A stretch of DNA of 64,000 nucleotides from Butyrivibrio sp. NC2007. GTDB taxonomy: Bacteria > Bacillota > Clostridia > Lachnospirales > Lachnospiraceae. Below are positions 53,828 through 62,268 of this stretch, in pieces. The notes below the pieces were generated by a model. That model was not told the origin of the DNA. It saw only the letters and a list, made by a program, of their open reading frames with translations, and did no database searches. Location: NCBI RefSeq assembly GCF_000421405.1, contig NZ_ATWY01000003.1, positions 186,001-250,000 of the forward strand, read 5' to 3'. The number at the start of each line of letters is the position of its first letter. Within the stretch, counting starts at the first letter, position 1. A program made the translations under genes and the position numbers.

Positions 53828-54745
53828 ATGGTTCTGGTTCAGCAGATGATCGTTTTATTCATAATGATGGGGATCGGGTTTTTTTGTGGGAAAAAGAGCT
53901 TTCTCACAGACAGCGGCTGTAAGACCCTCTCGTGGATCGTGGTAAATATCGCAACGCCGGCCTTGATCCTGTCGGCGGGAATGAATGAGGAAAGTACCAT
54001 CAGGGGAAGCTCCCTGTTATTTGGATTTCTTGTTACATTGGCAGTGTATGCTTTTTTGATCGTGATATCTTTCATTATTCTGCCAATTCTAAGGGTACAG
54101 AGCGATGACAAAAGTATATACCGCGTCATGACGATCTTTTCCAATGTAGGGTTTATGGGGCTTCCCATCTTACAGGCTGCGTATGGTCCGGAAGCAGTGC
54201 TGTACGGGGCGCTTTTTCAGTTCCCCTATAATTTTCTCATGTATACATACGGAATAGCAGCAATTAAGGGTGATAATCCGCTTAAAGGCGGGAATCCACT
54301 CAAAAAGATTTTGAACATTGGCGTTATTTCCTGCATCATTTCGATCACTATATACGTTTCCGGTATTCATATGCCTTCTTTTATCACTTCGTCTGCCAAG
54401 CACCTCAGCAGCATTGCTGCACCTCTTAGTATGATGGTAATCGGCCAGTCCATGACTTCCATAAAAGTCAGGGAGCTATTTGGTGATGTTAAGCTCCTGT
54501 TGTTCTCACTGATAAAGCTGATAGCAGTGCCGATCCTTGGAGTTCTGCTCCTTGGCTTATTCATCGATGACAAGCTGATATTGCAGGTGTGCTATGTTAT
54601 GCTGGCAACTCCGATAGGCTCTATGACTGCAATGGTTGCACAGCAATATGGGGGTAATTACGCCCTGGCTTCTAAGGGAGTAGCATTATCTACGCTTTTG
54701 TCAGTAGCTACCATTCCGCTGATATCTCTTTTGCTCCAATTATGA
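53828..54745 (+). CDS. AEC-family transporter
   Basis: The 305-residue protein has about ten membrane helices in two halves. Family segments are visible near the start (GIGFFCGKKSFLTDSGCKTLSWIV, given here only by position about 14-40), with SNVGFMGLPILQAAYG and the C-terminal ATPIGSMTAMVAQQYGG. AEC proteins (auxin efflux carrier family) carry malate, malonate or other organic acids; the substrate here is unknown. AAGGGG inside the previous gene serves as ribosome site. Confidence 0.88.
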   Translation: MVLVQQMIVLFIMMGIGFFCGKKSFLTDSGCKTLSWIVVNIATPALILSAGMNEESTIRGSSLLFGFLVTLAVYAFLIVISFIILPILRVQSDDKSIYRVMTIFSNVGFMGLPILQAAYGPEAVLYGALFQFPYNFLMYTYGIAAIKGDNPLKGGNPLKKILNIGVISCIISITIYVSGIHMPSFITSSAKHLSSIAAPLSMMVIGQSMTSIKVRELFGDVKLLLFSLIKLIAVPILGVLLLGLFIDDKLILQVCYVMLATPIGSMTAMVAQQYGGNYALASKGVALSTLLSVATIPLISLLLQL

Positions 54746-54760
54746 TGAGCAGTGGCCTGA

Positions 54761-55174
54761 TCAGAGCATCCTCTGAAGGTCATTTCTAATGCTTGTAACC
54801 TGATTTATTGCGTTTTCGCACTCGCGCTTTGCCTTGCCAATCTGGGACTGTACAATGACATCCATCAAAAATCCATCGCAGAAGAGGTCTCCGAATGTAA
54901 GGAATCCGTTGATGTGCACTGATGAATAGCCGTTTACGTCTCTAAGCTCTTTTGAGAATTTTTCAAGCGCCTGCTTTGCCTGGTTAATTTCATGCTCAGC
55001 ATCGCTCATTTTGCTGTGTTTAATAAGGCCGCTGATAAATCCTCCGCCGAGGGTATCGAATAATCCCCATCCGCTGGCGCTTGAGAGGCTCCTTTTAGCT
55101 CTTTCAAGATGATCAAGTGCAACGTCTGCTGCAGCAATGGCTTCCTGTATTTCTCTTGTTCTCATATCAAACAT
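54761..55174 (-). CDS. Small helical protein of unknown function
   Basis: I place the start at 55174 because GGAGG lies 9 bases upstream; the longer frame from 55201 begins inside that site. The 137-residue product is mostly helical with a Gly-rich turn GLFDTLGGGFISGLIKHSKM in the middle and FGDLFCDGFLMDVIVQSQIG as a related second turn. This suggests two helical hairpins of similar design. No signal peptide or clear membrane helix is present. I do not recognise a named family. It is transcribed towards the AEC gene and away from hsp20. Confidence 0.7.
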   Translation of the reverse strand: MFDMRTREIQEAIAAADVALDHLERAKRSLSSASGWGLFDTLGGGFISGLIKHSKMSDAEHEINQAKQALEKFSKELRDVNGYSSVHINGFLTFGDLFCDGFLMDVIVQSQIGKAKRECENAINQVTSIRNDLQRML

Positions 55175-55342
55175 GGTATTTCCTCCGTTTAAATCAAACA
55201 AAATAGTGTTTTAGATAATACGATGATAAGCCAGTGGGACGCATAGTTACATGGCTGATGCAGCGTAATAGCGGAGTTTAATTCCCCTTTTTTGGAAAAA
55301 GATTAATTTTGTATTGGAGTTTACAATAGCTTTTTATCCAAA

Positions 55343-55369
55343 TTAGCACTCTCGGTTGACGAGTGCTAA
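55343..55369. promoter_or_regulatory. CIRCE element (HrcA operator)
   Basis: TTAGCACTC (55343-55351), 9 bases, GAGTGCTAA (55361-55369): an exact match to the CIRCE consensus bound by HrcA. It overlaps the -35 box of the hsp20 promoter, so HrcA would block RNA polymerase until heat stress. Confidence 0.97.
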
Positions 55370-55384
55370 TAGTGGTGTTATAGT
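55356..55384 (+). promoter_or_regulatory. Promoter of hsp20
   Basis: TTGACG (55356-55361), a 17-bp spacer and TATAGT (55379-55384). The -35 box lies in the loop and right arm of CIRCE. Confidence 0.85.
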
Positions 55385-55504
55385 GATTATAGAACAAAGG
55401 AACAGAGAAGACCGTTAGGACTTAACTTTCCTAAGATCTAAACCCTCCGTCCCATTGCTCAATAACAGTTAACCAATTGTTTTTGTGCAAAGGAGGTAAG
55501 CATT

Positions 55505-55966
55505 ATGTTAACACCTAGTATTTTTGAAGAGAATTTCATAGACGATCTGTTTGGATTCCCTTACATGAAGGAATTCGACGACATGAGTCGAGGCATGGAG
55601 CGTAAGCTCTACGGAAGAAAGGCAGCAAGGATGATGAAGACCGATATCCGTGAGAAGGACGACAACTATGAGGTTTCAATAGATCTTCCGGGCTTCAAGA
55701 AAGAAGACATCACAGTAGAACTGAACGACGGCTACATCACGATAAGCGCATCCAAGAACCTTGACAGAGATGAGGACAAGAAAGGCAAACTGATCCGTCA
55801 GGAGAGGTACGCCGGATCCATGAGCAGGAGCTTTTATGTAGGTGAGAATGTCGAGAAAGGCGACATTGAAGCCAACTACAGACACGGCGTTCTGAATCTG
55901 ACAATTCCTAAAAAAGCTATGGACAAGAAGATTCCGGAAAAGAATCTGATAGCTATCGAAGGATAA
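55505..55966 (+). CDS. Small heat shock protein Hsp20/alpha-crystallin family
   Basis: The 153-residue protein has an N-terminal arm (1-40), the alpha-crystallin domain (about 41-135; KTDIREKDDNYEVSIDLPGF, then GSMSRSFYVGENV and NYRHGVLNLTIPK) and a C-terminal tail with KKIPEKNLIAI, where the I-x-I/V-type anchor is replaced by a similar hydrophobic end. It is an ATP-independent holdase. AAAGGAGG precedes the ATG. Control by HrcA through the CIRCE upstream is clear from sequence. It is a single-gene unit with its own terminator. Confidence 0.96.
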   Translation: MLTPSIFEENFIDDLFGFPYMKEFDDMSRGMERKLYGRKAARMMKTDIREKDDNYEVSIDLPGFKKEDITVELNDGYITISASKNLDRDEDKKGKLIRQERYAGSMSRSFYVGENVEKGDIEANYRHGVLNLTIPKKAMDKKIPEKNLIAIEG

Positions 55967-55990
55967 CCGATACCTGATATGTAAGTGTTT

Positions 55991-56022
55991 GAGCCTCCGC
56001 ATTACGCGGAGGCTCTTTTTTT
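55991..56022 (+). terminator. Rho-independent terminator of hsp20
   Basis: GAGCCTCCGC (55991-56000), loop ATTAC, GCGGAGGCTC (56006-56015), then seven T. It is a strong classical terminator. Confidence 0.97.
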
Positions 56023-56034
56023 GTCTCCGAAAAA

Positions 56035-56063
56035 TGAGCCCCTGACTCCGTCCCCGGGGCTCA
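56035..56063. repeat. REP-like palindrome, family A copy 3 (inverted)
   Basis: 29-bp unit with arms TGAGCCCC and GGGGCTCA. Its reverse complement carries the same GGGGACGGAGTCA core as the copies at 51069 and 51102. It lies between a terminator and the M13 peptidase gene. Confidence 0.8.
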
Positions 56064-56168
56064 AAATTTATATTCTTTTTGGAATTTTGGTGCATAATTA
56101 CCGTTATAATGGTAAATAGGAGATTTGTTGAGGTTTATAATGACACAGTTACGAGAGGAGTAGGACTG

Positions 56169-58271
56169 ATGAAGAAAAGACCGACGATTGTTGTGACTTC
56201 GCTGGTGATGGCCTTTGTCCTAACGGCATGTTCTGCAGTTTCCAAGGAGACGGCAGAAAGCTTTCAGGATCGTCTTAGCTCTGCGCTGAGCAAGGGGTGG
56301 GTTGACTCCGACCTTTATGATTCAGTGAAGGCGGATAAGGAGTATCGCCCGCAGGATGATTTCGCAGCGGCCAAAAACAAAGAGTGGAAGCTGGAAGTTG
56401 GAAATGAATACTACGGAGTATTCCAGGACATCAGTGATGCAGTTCTGGAAAAGATGAAAAAAGCTGCCACAGATGAATCACTACCCGGAGAAGAGGCGGA
56501 GGTACTCAGAAAGTACTATGCGCTTTCATCAGACTGGGATTATAGAAATAGTCAGGGCGTAGAACCTCTAAAGCCCTATATAGCAGACATTGAATCCATA
56601 AGCAGCATGGATGAACTGTATGCTTTCTTTGGAGATCTTGAGAGAAATCCACTTGCGCTTGCGCCGATAACGGTGGACGTAATGGATTCATATCATATTG
56701 AAGAGTATCCCGATATTAACCTTACAATAGTAGATACCCCGAAGCTTTCCCTGCAGGCTCCGAACGGGAAGTTTTATTATGACAGGCTGAATGCAGCATC
56801 GGCTCTTGAGATGTATGAACAGGTAGAGAACAAGGTGCTGTACATGTTAGAGGCCCTTGGCTATCCGAAGAGCGATGCGAAAAAGATCTTTAAGAACTGC
56901 CTTAAGTGGGAAAAAGCAGTTGCTTCTTCAACAGTGGACATGACTTTAGAAGACGTGGCACAGAGCACAAAAACCAGGGATGAGGCAGCAAATATCGCAG
57001 GAAAATTCCCGCTTATCAAACTTTTGGATGACTGGGGATTTTCAAACGCTGAATATTTGGTTATTTCCGAGTTTTACACAAAGAGGCTCGCAGGGCTGTG
57101 CAAGAAGAGCAATCTGGACGAGATGAAGGACTATCTGATAGTCAATTATTGCCTGGACAGTGCAATGTGCCTTGATAGGGACACACTGGATAAAATGAGT
57201 GAATTCTCTAAATCCAAGACCCAGCAGCCTATGGACTTCGGTAAGTCAGAGCAGCAGCGCGAAGACTCTCTGCAGTTCGAGTATTTCATAGGCCATACAG
57301 CAATGCTCGGAGCTCTCAACAAAACCTATGTTGAGAACTATTTCGATGATGCAACCACAGCAGAGCTTACAAAAATGACAGAGGACATTATTGACGCATA
57401 TAATGTGATCTTTGCCGAAGAGCCCTGGCTGTCTGACGAGGGCAAGGCAGCATGCCTTGATAAGCTTAATAATATAGGAATCCATATAGCCTATCAGAAT
57501 TTTGAAGTTCTTGATTACAGCAAGACTCCGTTCAAATCCAAAGAAGAGGGCGGAAGCTTTTTGGATGCCTATTATGCTATGCAGAGATATTCGGTTAATC
57601 ACAGAGCTTTCCTCGCAGGTGAGAAATTCAGGAAGGATTATTGGGATCCGCTTGGAAAAGACACATCTACTACAACTACAAACGCATTCTATAACCCGGC
57701 AACCAACGGAATATATATCTGTGCCGGAATATGCGAACCCAACAGCTATTCACCTGATATGACCTATGAAGAGAAGCTGGGGGGACTCAGCGCCATAATC
57801 GGTCACGAGATTACTCACGGCTTTGACAGTGGCGGATCTCTTTACGACAAGAACGGCATAAAGAGTTCCTGGCTGCCCTACAATGATCAGGTGGCATTTG
57901 TTGATCTCAACGACAAGGTTGCTTCATATTATTCGACCTTAACGCCATTTCCGGGATCAGGTCTTTATAACGGAGCAAACCTTACCGGAGAAGCAACAGC
58001 CGACATGGGCGGCCTGAAGGCAACTCTTTATCTGGCCTCCAAGGTTCCGGACTTTGACTATGATCTGTTCTTTACCTCCTATGCACGGCTTTGGAGGGTA
58101 AACATGCCTTTGGAAGCGGAAAAGAGCTATTTCTCCGGGGATTCTCATCCTCTTGCTTTTTACAGAGTAAATGTTGGATTGCAGCAGTTTGATGAGTTTT
58201 ACGAGACATACGGAATAGTAGAAGGCGATGGCATGTACCTCGAACCTGAAAAAAGGATCGCGGTTTGGTAA
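56169..58271 (+). CDS. M13-family zinc metallopeptidase lipoprotein (PepO/neprilysin-like)
   Basis: The ATG at 56169 (AGGAG upstream) gives 700 residues with a lipoprotein signal (TSLVMAFVLTACS, lipid-bearing Cys near residue 20), so the enzyme sits on the outer face of the membrane. The zinc motif is HEITH (His546, His550), the third ligand is Glu608 in GEATADMGG with Asp612, and His660 (SHPLAFYRVN) matches the transition-state His of neprilysin. NAFYNPATNGIYI is the substrate-binding NAY-like motif. It cleaves short peptides. A TATAAT at 56105-56110 may be its -10. The ABC transporter genes follow after 15 bp, so peptide removal and export or resistance may be linked. Confidence 0.92.
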   Translation: MKKRPTIVVTSLVMAFVLTACSAVSKETAESFQDRLSSALSKGWVDSDLYDSVKADKEYRPQDDFAAAKNKEWKLEVGNEYYGVFQDISDAVLEKMKKAATDESLPGEEAEVLRKYYALSSDWDYRNSQGVEPLKPYIADIESISSMDELYAFFGDLERNPLALAPITVDVMDSYHIEEYPDINLTIVDTPKLSLQAPNGKFYYDRLNAASALEMYEQVENKVLYMLEALGYPKSDAKKIFKNCLKWEKAVASSTVDMTLEDVAQSTKTRDEAANIAGKFPLIKLLDDWGFSNAEYLVISEFYTKRLAGLCKKSNLDEMKDYLIVNYCLDSAMCLDRDTLDKMSEFSKSKTQQPMDFGKSEQQREDSLQFEYFIGHTAMLGALNKTYVENYFDDATTAELTKMTEDIIDAYNVIFAEEPWLSDEGKAACLDKLNNIGIHIAYQNFEVLDYSKTPFKSKEEGGSFLDAYYAMQRYSVNHRAFLAGEKFRKDYWDPLGKDTSTTTTNAFYNPATNGIYICAGICEPNSYSPDMTYEEKLGGLSAIIGHEITHGFDSGGSLYDKNGIKSSWLPYNDQVAFVDLNDKVASYYSTLTPFPGSGLYNGANLTGEATADMGGLKATLYLASKVPDFDYDLFFTSYARLWRVNMPLEAEKSYFSGDSHPLAFYRVNVGLQQFDEFYETYGIVEGDGMYLEPEKRIAVW

Positions 58272-58286
58272 TAGGGAGGAAATAAG

Positions 58287-59108
58287 ATGAGCGAAGCGGT
58301 AATTAAACTTGAAAATGTAAATAAATCCTATGGCAAGCACGAAGTGCTTAAAAACGTAAATATGCAGGTAAACAAGGGCGATATCTACGGCCTTGTGGGC
58401 AGAAACGGCGCAGGTAAGACCACAATCTTTAAGATGATCCTGGGCCTGTCTGAGGTTAATTCAGGTAACGTATCAATTGTGGGTTCTACGACCAAGAAGG
58501 AGCTTCTTAAGAACAGAAGCAAGATAGGCTTCCTTGTTGGTTGCAGATTCTATAATTACCTCAATGCTGAAAAGAACCTTAAGTACTTTGCAACTGTAAA
58601 GGGAATCCCCAGAAAAGAGCGCAAGCAGGAGATTGCAAGGGTTCTTGAGATAGTTGGCCTTAAAGGCGTCAATAAGCCTGTAAAATCCTTCTCTCTTGGT
58701 ATGCAGCAGAGACTTGGAATAGCAAATGCTATCCTTGGAAATCCCGACATTCTCATTCTGGACGAGCCCACCAACGGACTTGATCCACAGGGTATTGCCG
58801 ATATCCGTAATCTGGTCAAGAAACTCAGAGATGAGTTTGGTATGACGGTTATCATTTCATCCCACATTCTGGGAGAGCTTGAGCATACAGCTGACAGATT
58901 TGGAATTGTCAATGAAGGCTATGTGGTAAAAGAGATCACTCAGCAGGATCTTCAGGAGAATCAGCCGGCAGTTGAGATCGCAGTAGATGACGTTGAAAGA
59001 GCCAAGAAAGTGCTGGAAGAGAACGGAATCAAGATCATGCGTGAGGTCACAGAGAAATCTTCTCTCGAGGATGTTTATTTCCGACTGATCGGAGGTTCAA
59101 ATCAATGA
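58287..59108 (+). CDS. ABC transporter ATP-binding protein
   Basis: The 273-residue protein has Walker A GRNGAGKTT, signature SLGMQQRLGIA, Walker B ILILDEPTNGLD and the switch His in ISSHILGEL. The sequence is of the ABC-2 export type found in bacteriocin/lantibiotic immunity and drug export, with a C-terminal extension of about 55 residues. GGGAGG precedes the ATG. The stop overlaps the first permease gene by 4 bases (ATGA). Confidence 0.95.
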   Translation: MSEAVIKLENVNKSYGKHEVLKNVNMQVNKGDIYGLVGRNGAGKTTIFKMILGLSEVNSGNVSIVGSTTKKELLKNRSKIGFLVGCRFYNYLNAEKNLKYFATVKGIPRKERKQEIARVLEIVGLKGVNKPVKSFSLGMQQRLGIANAILGNPDILILDEPTNGLDPQGIADIRNLVKKLRDEFGMTVIISSHILGELEHTADRFGIVNEGYVVKEITQQDLQENQPAVEIAVDDVERAKKVLEENGIKIMREVTEKSSLEDVYFRLIGGSNQ

Positions 59109-59818
59109 ATAGACTGATGAAAGCAGATTTAAAAAGAATAATAGCCAAGCCGTCAATGTACGTGATCGTGCTGATACTGGTGCTGTTTATACTGTTTAAG
59201 GATGCTGCCAGTACAGCTGCCGGACAGATGGAGTTGTACAAGTCTATGTTCGGTAATATTGGACTCATATTCCTTAGTATTCCAATTTTTCTCTCAGTCT
59301 ATTCCGATGAGATAAAGAGCGGAATCATGATAAGCATGATCGGAATGGGAATGGAGCGCAAAAACATAGTGTTTTCCAAGCTTAAGGACTCACTCGTATT
59401 ATACTGCGGAACATATCTTATCCTGTATGTTGCAGCACTGATAAAGAATACTGTTTCAGGGCTTCCGATATCTCCCAAACAGAACGCGTTTCTTCTTCTG
59501 TTTTGCGTATACAGCGTCATCAGAGGACTTGGAATAATGGCACTGGCATCACTGGTTCTTTTCCTAACCATGAGCGCAGCCGGAGGCATGCTGGTACTGG
59601 TGCTGGCAGGCGCTGTTGGGACCGGCCTTCTAAAGGCGGTCCAGGATAGATTTAAACTTCCTGTTTATGACATAAGCTTTATGGGCCTTTTGGATTCTTC
59701 CTTTGCGGATTTCCAGGCGGGAAACATTGGTTATACGATCATACCGGCACTTATTTATCTGGCTATCGTTGTAGCGATCAATATTGCGACATTTGACAGA
59801 AGGGAGATGGATCTATGA
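59105..59818 (+). CDS. ABC-2-type permease
   Basis: The 237-residue protein has about six membrane helices and the plan of ABC-2 permeases of the lantibiotic-immunity/BcrB type. It overlaps the ATPase gene by 4 bases and the second permease gene by 4 bases (59815-59818), showing tight coupling. The two permeases share little beyond layout (both open MxRLxxADLKRxxxK), so they probably form a heterodimer. Substrate unknown. Confidence 0.85.
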   Translation: MNRLMKADLKRIIAKPSMYVIVLILVLFILFKDAASTAAGQMELYKSMFGNIGLIFLSIPIFLSVYSDEIKSGIMISMIGMGMERKNIVFSKLKDSLVLYCGTYLILYVAALIKNTVSGLPISPKQNAFLLLFCVYSVIRGLGIMALASLVLFLTMSAAGGMLVLVLAGAVGTGLLKAVQDRFKLPVYDISFMGLLDSSFADFQAGNIGYTIIPALIYLAIVVAINIATFDRREMDL

Positions 59819-60564
59819 GAAGACTACTTGAAGCTGATCTTAAGCGCGTCCTTATTAAAATACTCCCTTGGATACTGCTCCTTGCATGGTTCATATTCGA
59901 TGCTGTATCCATTGCAAACTCAATTGGCAAAGCCCCGGACAGAAGCTTTGCCGTATTCAGCAAGCTTATTGGACTTCATTCTTTTGCAATGAAGATCATC
60001 GGATTTGCGGCACTTCTTGGCATATATGCCGATGAGTTCAAATCCATGGTAATGATAGGGGTAATAGGAAGAGGGCTCTCGAGAGACAAATTTGTTATCG
60101 GGAAATTTCTGGATCTGTGCGTGATGACTTTGCTGATGGAGGCCATTACCATTATCTATGTTTTTATACTTAAGGCTGTATTTGGAGCGACATTTGCTCC
60201 TATTGAGACCAGGTTCCTTATTGTATCCTTTATAATGGAATTCCTTGCGACAATAGCCTATGTTACAATAGCAGCTTTTTTCTATTTCCTTTCGGAAAAT
60301 GCGGCAATAGGCCTTTTTGCGTATCTTACATTCCAGATAATAATTCCTCTCTCCCTTGAGCTGATATTACAGATGACCAATCTCGCCAAATATCATGCAG
60401 AGAGATATTATGTCGATGGCATGATGTCTGTTGCAGCCTCAGATTTTATAATGGGAGATTTTGCGGGTGGAATTGTATATGTTTTATTTGCGGTACTGAT
60501 CTACATCCTCGGAGCTCTCGGAATAACCATGCTGATCTTCAGGAAAAAAGAGCTTGAATTCTAA
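59815..60564 (+). CDS. ABC-2-type permease (second subunit)
   Basis: The 249-residue protein has about six membrane helices and begins MRRLLEADLKRVLIKILPW, like its partner upstream. ADEFKSMVMIGVIGRGLSR matches YSDEIKSGIMISMIGMGME of the first permease, an ABC-2 coupling-helix region. It is the last gene of the operon; the minus-strand gene ends 4 bases after its stop and I see no terminator between. Confidence 0.85.
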   Translation: MRRLLEADLKRVLIKILPWILLLAWFIFDAVSIANSIGKAPDRSFAVFSKLIGLHSFAMKIIGFAALLGIYADEFKSMVMIGVIGRGLSRDKFVIGKFLDLCVMTLLMEAITIIYVFILKAVFGATFAPIETRFLIVSFIMEFLATIAYVTIAAFFYFLSENAAIGLFAYLTFQIIIPLSLELILQMTNLAKYHAERYYVDGMMSVAASDFIMGDFAGGIVYVLFAVLIYILGALGITMLIFRKKELEF

Positions 60565-60567
60565 AGC

Positions 60568-61542
60568 TCATTTACGGAGAACGATCCAGTTGTGAGACCA
60601 GGGCACCGGAAGCCCAAAGAGAGTAACAACTTTCCCCTGAGCATTTCGATACCAGGAGTAGTTCCAGCCTGCGCCCATGTCCATGTAGAGGGCGTTTGTG
60701 ACGCCGAGCCTGTCGAGTTCAGAGAGGAACTCATCGAAATGCAGCATGTTAACTGAATCTATAATACAAAGATGGCCGTTAAGTTCGGCGATAGTCCTGT
60801 AGCAGCGCGCTCTGGGTCTGTCGAAGTTCATAACGGTCTTTTTGTTGTCTATAAGTGCAAACTGCATGAATCCATTTCCGCCGGCATCAGCAGCGCTTTT
60901 AATGGCATCTCTTGCGCCGTCAAAGGTAAAAGCAAACTTTCCATCAGCAAAAGTAAATGCTCCGAAGGCATCTCTTGTGTAGGGACTCTCATAGTAAGCG
61001 CCGTTTACAGCGTGATCTCCCTCTACATTTTCCTCGGAAAATCCAAGGCTTACAGTGTGCTGGAAAGCTGCTCCGCAGCACCAGGTAATGGAATCATCTC
61101 TTTTTGAAGGACGATCTCCTGTAACCAGCTCGGCACTGGTATATTCAGGGAAAAAGACATAGACAGTCCCTGTGTTATAGATGGTTGTCCTGTTTCCGGG
61201 AAGTATCTTTTCCACGGGCATATTCCTGGCATCGATGCTCTCGGGAATTTTGATGTGATATTGTGAAATTAAACCCATGAAAATAAAGACAAATGATGGT
61301 ATAACCAGAAAGGACGATGCACAGAAAAGGTGGTACAGCATTCGCAGAGGCTTAAATGTCAGCTTTTCCGTGCCCCACAAATAGACGATCAGGGCCGATA
61401 CCTGCATGATCGCCAGAGAAAGATATACAGCATAAAGGATATTTAGCCACATCTGGGCCACGAAGAAGGCAGTATATGCGCACAGCGAAAGAAGAGCCAT
61501 GGCCATGAGCCATATTCCTGTCAGACGTTTGCGAGTGTTCAT
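60568..61542 (-). CDS. Membrane protein with predicted phosphodiester-glycosidase-like ectodomain
   Basis: The 324-residue protein has three N-terminal membrane helices (about 8-27, 32-52 and 69-92), then an extracytoplasmic domain of about 225 residues. That domain includes VNGAYYESPYTRDAFGAF, NFDRPRARCYRTIAEL and a C-terminal ALYMDMGAGWNYSWY followed by PVPWSHNWIV. The order recalls phosphodiester-glycosidase (NAGPA/DUF2233) domains, whose end usually has a LDGGGSS-type loop; here it is MDMGAGWN, so the assignment is tentative. GGAG precedes the ATG, which overlaps the previous stop by 4 bases. Confidence 0.6.
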   Translation of the reverse strand: MNTRKRLTGIWLMAMALLSLCAYTAFFVAQMWLNILYAVYLSLAIMQVSALIVYLWGTEKLTFKPLRMLYHLFCASSFLVIPSFVFIFMGLISQYHIKIPESIDARNMPVEKILPGNRTTIYNTGTVYVFFPEYTSAELVTGDRPSKRDDSITWCCGAAFQHTVSLGFSEENVEGDHAVNGAYYESPYTRDAFGAFTFADGKFAFTFDGARDAIKSAADAGGNGFMQFALIDNKKTVMNFDRPRARCYRTIAELNGHLCIIDSVNMLHFDEFLSELDRLGVTNALYMDMGAGWNYSWYRNAQGKVVTLFGLPVPWSHNWIVLRK

Positions 61543-62213
61543 TTATTTTTTCTCCGTTCACGCTTAAATTTCAGTAGCTCCTGGCGAAGCACTTTAAAGG
61601 AATCAAACTGCGACTCAATGCTGACAATCAGAAGCAGTATTGCAATGTCCGTCAGATACTGGAGGGCATTTTTCCAAAGCATCTCAGAGGAAAAGCCCAG
61701 TTTACTGTTGGTTACCAGAAGGAGCACATACACAGCCAGTTTGAAGATAATTGCCATGCGGTTGAATATGACATTTTCGGGATTCCCGTGGGATGCGTAG
61801 TTTATAATGAAGTGGTTGATGGTTATAATGATGGTCATGAGAAAAGACATTCCGGCAGCTGCCAGGTACAGACTGCCCTGAACGCCCACCACCAGGTAGG
61901 TGTCGAAATCCTGCTCGCCCCAAAGACGCCCCAGGACCAGATAGGCCTCCTGATACATAAGACAAAACAATACGCCACCCATAAGGCCTTTTGCCACATC
62001 CCAGTTGTAGTATTTGAAGGCAAAAAGCATTGCGATGGTGGTCAGGAGTTTGACCAGGATCTCAAATTTTGTAAAGGAATCGCCCTGAGAGGGGATAAAG
62101 AACAGTGAAATAACACTTGTTATAACGGTGAACAGGCAAGTGGCCGTCATCAGATGTTCGTTTAAGAAGATAGATTCGCGATTTTTTTGATCGGTTTTAT
62201 TAGCATTTATCAT
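61539..62213 (-). CDS. Polytopic membrane protein of unknown function
   Basis: The 224-residue protein has about six membrane helices (near 25-40, 52-66, 74-92, 105-135, 152-168 and 185-200) and a basic C-terminal tail (KFKRERRKNK). The first ATG lacks a clear ribosome site, so the start may be a few codons later. Its stop overlaps the start of the ectodomain protein gene, which is transcribed with it and may be its partner. I do not recognise a family. Confidence 0.65.
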   Translation of the reverse strand: MINANKTDQKNRESIFLNEHLMTATCLFTVITSVISLFFIPSQGDSFTKFEILVKLLTTIAMLFAFKYYNWDVAKGLMGGVLFCLMYQEAYLVLGRLWGEQDFDTYLVVGVQGSLYLAAAGMSFLMTIIITINHFIINYASHGNPENVIFNRMAIIFKLAVYVLLLVTNSKLGFSSEMLWKNALQYLTDIAILLLIVSIESQFDSFKVLRQELLKFKRERRKNK

Positions 62214-62268
62214 ATAAATATTTTATCATATATTTGTACTTAAAGATTTATCTAGAGGGGAAATAGCA

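Larger units (their letters stand above)
55175..55504. other. Intergenic region between the small helical gene and hsp20
   Basis: This 330-bp gap holds the minus-strand ribosome site (about 55183-55189), the CIRCE element and promoter of hsp20, and a leader of about 110 bases. The leader has a possible small hairpin (TTAGGA with TCCTAA, about 55414-55433) and CCTCC (55444-55448) able to pair with the GGAGG ribosome site. I see no gene in it. Confidence 0.6.

Noticed and set aside
54746-54760. Terminator between the AEC gene and the convergent small gene
   Set aside because: Only short imperfect pairings are present and no U-run is seen on either strand.
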